The notes under the pieces: generated by a model
The model's database searches: none
What the model was told of the DNA's origin: nothing
What the model saw: the letters and a program-made list of their open reading frames with translations, nothing else
From: Pleurodeles waltl
Lineage: Eukaryota > Chordata > Amphibia > Caudata > Salamandridae
NCBI RefSeq assembly: GCF_031143425.1
Contig: NW_027150001.1
Location: forward strand, 1-64,000
Length of the DNA: 64,000 nucleotides
Direction of reading: 5' to 3'
Part shown: positions 59,428-64,000 of the stretch, one piece after another
How the letters are laid out: every line of letters starts with the position of its first letter
How positions within the stretch are numbered: position 1 is the stretch's first letter
Translations under genes and position numbers: made by a program

Positions 59428-60065
59428 CTGTAGAGTGTCAGGTCAGAAAAGTGGGAATTTGAAAGGGGCAGAGGAAACTGCCAATAGGAACTTCAAATAA
59501 AGTGGGAAGTAAAGCTGACAAACTTCAAAGCAGGCTAATATGCTCAGGGAGGGCCACAAGCCAGTAGTAAAGTGTGGGGGGAGGCCTGCTTAGAATAGAA
59601 TAAATTCCACTAATAAAGTGGCATTTGAGAACGGCAAAGTAGGTAGGGACGTGCGCAGGGGGTGGGCTGCTTTAGAGTATTTCCATTGAAGTAAAGAGAC
59701 ATAGACAGGCAGGCGACTGTAAGCGGAGACAGGTGCATATATGTAACCAGAGTCCTATCCAGAGAGTCAGATGCATATATGTGCACAGAGGAAAGTTTGG
59801 ACAGACAAATGTATGTACCCAGAGGCAGGTCCAAAGAGACAGATACATGTATATACCCTGAGACAGGCTGAGCGAGAGAGATGCATGTTTGTAGCTAGAG
59901 GCAGGTCTAGGGAAAGTGGTCCATGAGACTGGAGCAGAGCAAGAGGTAGAGAAAGGGAGAGGATCATGACTGAAGTCAGAGGTCTTAAAAAGAAATGACT
60001 TCTACTGACAACACTCCCTGGTGCATCACAGAAAAGAGATATATTGCCCAAGCCTAGCTAAAGGA

Positions 60066-60138
60066 GCAGGGTTATCTCACTTGGTAGTGCACGAGCCTTT
60101 TAATATCAGGGTCACGGGTTCGAGCCCCCAGTTAAGCA
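60066..60138 (+). pseudogene. tRNA-Lys-like pseudogene, copy 10
   Basis: Same sequence as copy 1. Confidence 0.8.
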
Positions 60139-60803
60139 ATTAGTATTTTTTTGTTTAAGGTTTATTCCAATTTTTTTTACAGACTTCCTGCTTTTCACCA
60201 ATACTACTCAGGCTTTGAAAACACAACTCCTGCAGTTTGCCTCACAATCTCTCCCATCATATTCCACAGCGCTTTCCACTCACGAAAGGTGCCTCAAAGC
60301 CGGGTTTAGCCCTGCCTCCTCTAAACACATCCAGAAACCTGTACTTTAATCCCCAAAAATTCTAGCTATTGCGTCACGAATTTTCAATTCTATTAAGGAC
60401 ACGGAGGCGCGGATTGTCACAGCAGCCAATCAATGTTAAAAACTACATATCCCAACATTCCCAGTAGTCCATAACATGCCCAATCCCAGGCCTGCTCTCC
60501 ATATAAATATCTCTGCCTCCTTAGTCCTTCATCTTTCTTTGCAATAACCAAACAAAATAACCTGCACTCTAAGAATTGAAATCTTCCAACTCCAACGAAG
60601 AAAACAAATTGAAGCCACCAACCGAACCCTGGTGCACGTTCCATGCCGGTATCGTCTCTCCTAGTACTCATGCGCCCTTATTATCCGATCCTGTTAATGA
60701 AAGGAAACAGTGCTAATAATCTGCTATTGACTATTAAGAAAAAATATGGATGGCTATCTCAATAATACATATAAAATCATCATATATGAATTGTGCTGTA
60801 ACT

Positions 60804-61631
60804 TTCTGCATTATGCCAGCGTGCCCTATGCCAGTCTGTGCTTGTGATAGGTCCCATCTGTCCTTTAGGTCTCTACTTTGTGTCAGTCAGCCCTATGCCA
60901 GTCTGCACCTGTGATCCTTCTACAGCTCCATGCTTCAAATCTTTGCACAGTGCCAGTCTACCTTGTGCCAGTCCCGACGTTCATACTTCACATCAGTGCT
61001 GTAGCTATGCCCTATGCCAGTCTGCACCTGTGAGGCTTATTAAACACCATATTGCAGCTGCCTACATTGTGCCAATCTGTCACGTGCCAGTCTGTAGCTG
61101 TGATGCTTCATATCAGTGCTGTAGGTCTTTGCATTGTGCCAGTCTGCCTTGTGCCAGTCTGCACATGTGATGCTTCACATCAGTGCTGTAGCTCTGCATG
61201 GCAGCAGTCTACTATGCTCCAGCCATTCCTGTGATACTTCACATCAGTGCTGTAGCTCTCTGCATTGCACCAGTCTGCCCTGTGTCAGTCTGTATCTTGA
61301 CACTTCACATCAGTGCTGTAGCTCTCTGCATTGCACGAGCCTGTCCTGTGCCAGTCTGCACCTGTGATCCTTCCACACCTCCAGGGTACAGGGCTTTGCA
61401 TTGCACCAGTCTGTTCTGCACCAGCCTGTACCTGAGGTGCTTCTTGATTACAGTGGTGTAGCTGTCTGCACTGTGCCAGTCTGTTCCTGTGATGCTTCTG
61501 CGCAGCTTTGGTGCAGCTGTTTGCACTGCGCCAGTGTGGCCTTCTGAGACAGTCCCTGCCAGGGCCTCACAAGCGCCCTGTAGCTGTGCTATTGAGTTGT
61601 ACGTTGACTGTGTTCAGCTGCTGTAGCTCAC
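60804..61631. repeat. ~66-bp minisatellite, copies 10/11
   Basis: Same length and order as the first array. Confidence 0.8.
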
Positions 61632-62110
61632 TGTAGGCCGGCTGTGAGGCGCTGCGGGCTCAGTCTGTCCTTCACAGTCTCTCTGTGGGAGTGTGTGTTT
61701 GTCATGTCCTTGAATCCAGCGAAAAAAGGAAGTATAAATGAGATGCAGAAAAGCCCCATTCTCTAGCTGCTGGACAGACACGCGTCCTTGAGCCTCCTGC
61801 AGAGGTGCAGAGCTGCCAGGGGTGCCAGGGGCTGGAGGCGGAGAGCGTCTGCTTTGGAATATTTCCATTGAAGTGAAGGGAGAGGGCGAACGGGGAGCGG
61901 AGAGGCGGCTTCCTAGCAGTGAGTGTGGAGTGTCAGCTTGGTCCATCCAGAGGCAGGCAGGGGGGTGTGATGAGACTGAGGCAGAGCGAGAGGTAGAGAC
62001 AGAGGGAGCTGCAGCACTGGAAGCGGGAGCTTTAAAATACACAGTAGAATCGGCACACGTGTGTTTCTTCAGAGGAGTCACACAAAGGACCGCAAGGTTT
62101 GTGTTATGTG

Positions 62111-62183
62111 GCCCGGCTAGCTCAGTCGGTAGAGCATGAGACTCTTAATCTCAGGGTCGTGGGTTCGAGCCCCACGTTGGGCG
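62111..62183 (+). tRNA. tRNA-Lys(CTT), copy 11
   Basis: Gene body identical to copy 1, type B flank with E-box at 62054-62063. Confidence 0.97.
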
Positions 62184-62481
62184 CTGATACATTTTTTTTG
62201 TGCTGTACTGTTTTTTTATCTTCGGGTTCGCACCTCCAACAGTGGTTTTATAAAAATTAACAGCGCCCTTTCGGGACTTCACTTTACAATTTCGTTATTT
62301 ATGTCTGCACACGGGCGGGGACGAGAGCTCTTTATGTCTGCACACGGGCGGGGACGAGAGCTCTCTTCATGTTCACACTTGTAGGGGGTCGCTGCTCCCC
62401 GTCCTCTAACTCCGCTGCTGCGCCGCACTCCCATGACCTGTGTGTAAATATGGAGAGTTTAAGTGAGCAAAAACAATGTTG

Positions 62482-62591
62482 TGTCAGAAGTGGGATTTGA
62501 ACCCACGCCTCCAATCGGAGACCAGAACACCCAGCTGAGGGGAAGAGACAGCTCTTGAGTCTGGCGCCTTAGACCGCTCGGCCATCCTGAC
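62482..62591 (-). tRNA. tRNA-Leu(CAA) with intron, copy 11
   Basis: Identical to copy 1; intron at 62553-62528. Confidence 0.96.
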
Positions 62592-64000
62592 AACTGAGAT
62601 AGGTGGAGGCCGGATATGATATCATCACGCATGTGACACGCCTCCGCGAGCTCTGTTTCTGGGTTTTATCGGGGTGCCCTTTAGCAGGACACACCTTCGT
62701 GTCTCACCTGGCAGCCAGGGCCCGAGGGCCCAACCTCACACTCTTTAACCCTAATCCCCGCTTTACACCAACCAGGAACCGCAGCCCTCGGCTCCGCTGC
62801 CTTTCCAGTGCTCGTCTCTCGCTCCTCCTCAGAGGCTCGTGCCGGCTGCAGGGAACCCAAACTGCGCGCCACGGCACCCTGCTGCGCCCCCACAGCCACC
62901 CAGGGCCGCTGTCCTCGCACTTGCTCAGCAGGGTCCATTATCAATTACCCCGGCCTCTGGAGTGCAGGCCGGGGGCGCTACGTCTGGCGCCTTCTAGGTG
63001 CTGCACTTGCTGCCTCTTAGCGACACACCGGAGAGCAGGATGCATTTAAGCATGCAATCTTCCATTCCGCTAAAGTCAACCATGCAAGTGCTTAGGAAAA
63101 ATATATCACCGCTCTCAACAGGCACGGACCACCTTCTCTGAGAGCTACCGCTCCCAGCCGCAGCAGAAGATAAACACCAAATACCCTGGCAGAAATCGCC
63201 AGCCGCACATGGGCCGGATTGCAGGCTACCCCACCGCATCTTCCTGCTGAGTTGGCCTCTAAGAGAAGTGGGCGCTTGCTGCAGCGTGGACTTTCCCCTT
63301 TCAGCAGGGGTCATCCAGTGAGGTCCATGGTCAGCCAGGCGATCTACCTGGCACGGTAGCTCAAAGCTGGCTTCTCTTGCTTTTAAAAGTGAAAAAAGCC
63401 CGACATTCCTCCGGCGAGTGGAACCCACCCCTGAACATGAGCCTGGAGTCAAACTTTGCCCATGTGAACAAGTGACACACCCATTTGCAGCACACTGTTT
63501 TCACACAGATAAGTATATGTGCATACATTTTTTAATTCCAGATCTTTTATTAGAAATAAAACAAAGAACAGAGACGAATAGCTTCAGTTGTTACCCTATA
63601 TGCCAGATTTCTTTCGATGCATGAACCAATCAGCTGTTTCCCAGTCTACGAAGGTATTACAGGTACGGATGGCATTTTGTGCCATTATGAGACCCGATGT
63701 TAATTCTACATTGATTGAACCTATATTTATGAGGCTGCATACGAAGTTATATTTTGAGAGGCTACTTATTTACCAAGTGTTCTCCTTACTTCACTGGTTC
63801 ACAAGATGCACACAAAATAAGATGACATTACATACTGTGTTCCAGTATCTGCTCAGTATCCACAGAGCATTGTGCACCTTATATTTAATGTTTTATTATG
63901 GAGTTTTGGTCTGTTTGAACATTAATACAAATACACATTTTTAACAAATGGGTTCTGTGGTTGTATAAAGTTTAGGTTAAGAATGTTTCAGAGTGAGCCT

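Larger units (their letters stand above)
55306..61481. repeat. Tandem unit copy 10 (B/A mosaic, 6,176 bp)
   Basis: Type B from its start through the T-run at about 57866-57880. From about 58221 (GCAGTCCCTC, then GTCCTGACAG) it carries type A variants, so the switch lies within about 340 bp. Confidence 0.97.
61482..64000. repeat. Tandem unit copy 11 (partial, type B)
   Basis: The first 2,519 bp of an eleventh copy, cut by the window end, so the array continues beyond the window. It has the 47-bp segment and the copy 1/2-type tRNA-Leu flank GGTGGAGG. Confidence 0.97.

Noticed and set aside
1..64000. The whole array being a simple assembly duplication
   Set aside because: Copies differ by private and shared SNVs, indels and length classes, which simple duplication of one read set would not give. 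Miscounted copies or local chimeras cannot be excluded from sequence alone.

Overview
The window is one tandem array. A unit of about 6.1-6.2 kb is repeated ten full times and once in part (11 copies, 1-64000) and nothing else is present. I see no host protein-coding gene; the short ORFs recur in every copy and look like chance readings of non-coding or transposon DNA. The organism is a vertebrate: there is an intron-containing tRNA-Leu(CAA), hAT-type elements with 8-bp target-site duplications, and a decayed DIRS-family retrotransposon ORF1. That ORF1 resembles, from memory, the DIRS proteins abundant in salamanders (newts), so a salamander is my best guess (moderate confidence).

Layout of one unit (copy 1 coordinates): end of a minisatellite (1-150); tRNA-Lys 5' flank (151-581); tRNA-Lys(CTT), + (582-654); a 264-bp gap between convergent genes (655-918); tRNA-Leu(CAA) with a 26-bp intron, - (919-1028); a CpG-rich stretch with two inverted repeats (1029-1500); unrecognised DNA (1501-2765); a lone hAT-like terminus (2766-2805); a DIRS ORF1 remnant on - (2806-3805); an intact-looking 226-bp hAT MITE with 8-bp TSD (3815-4040); probable DIRS leader (4049-4260); a diverged duplicate of the tRNA-Lys block containing a 5-copy 38-bp minisatellite (4339-4524) and a 73-bp tRNA-Lys-like pseudogene (4679-4751); a promoter-like cluster with CRE-like, CCAAT, ZNF143/Staf-like and TATA motifs (4982-5122); and a degenerate ~66-bp minisatellite (5417-6244) running over the arbitrary unit boundary.

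The copies are nearly identical but fall into two length classes. Type A (about 6,128 bp) lacks, and type B (about 6,175 bp) carries, a 47-bp segment just upstream of tRNA-Lys with a palindromic E-box. From copy 5 to copy 10 the types alternate A-B-A-B-A-B, giving a 12.30-kb higher-order repeat; copies 1, 4, 9 and 10 are mosaics that look like products of unequal crossover or gene conversion. The array supplies at least 11 tRNA-Lys(CTT) and 11 tRNA-Leu(CAA) genes. Most are identical, with notable exceptions: the copy 5 tRNA-Leu has lost its T5 terminator, the copy 9 tRNA-Leu has a T-stem mismatch, and the copy 4 and copy 9 tRNA-Lys genes each carry one substitution. The arrangement recalls the tandem tDNA arrays of Xenopus, where large oocyte/embryo tRNA supply is thought to be the role; that role here is inference.
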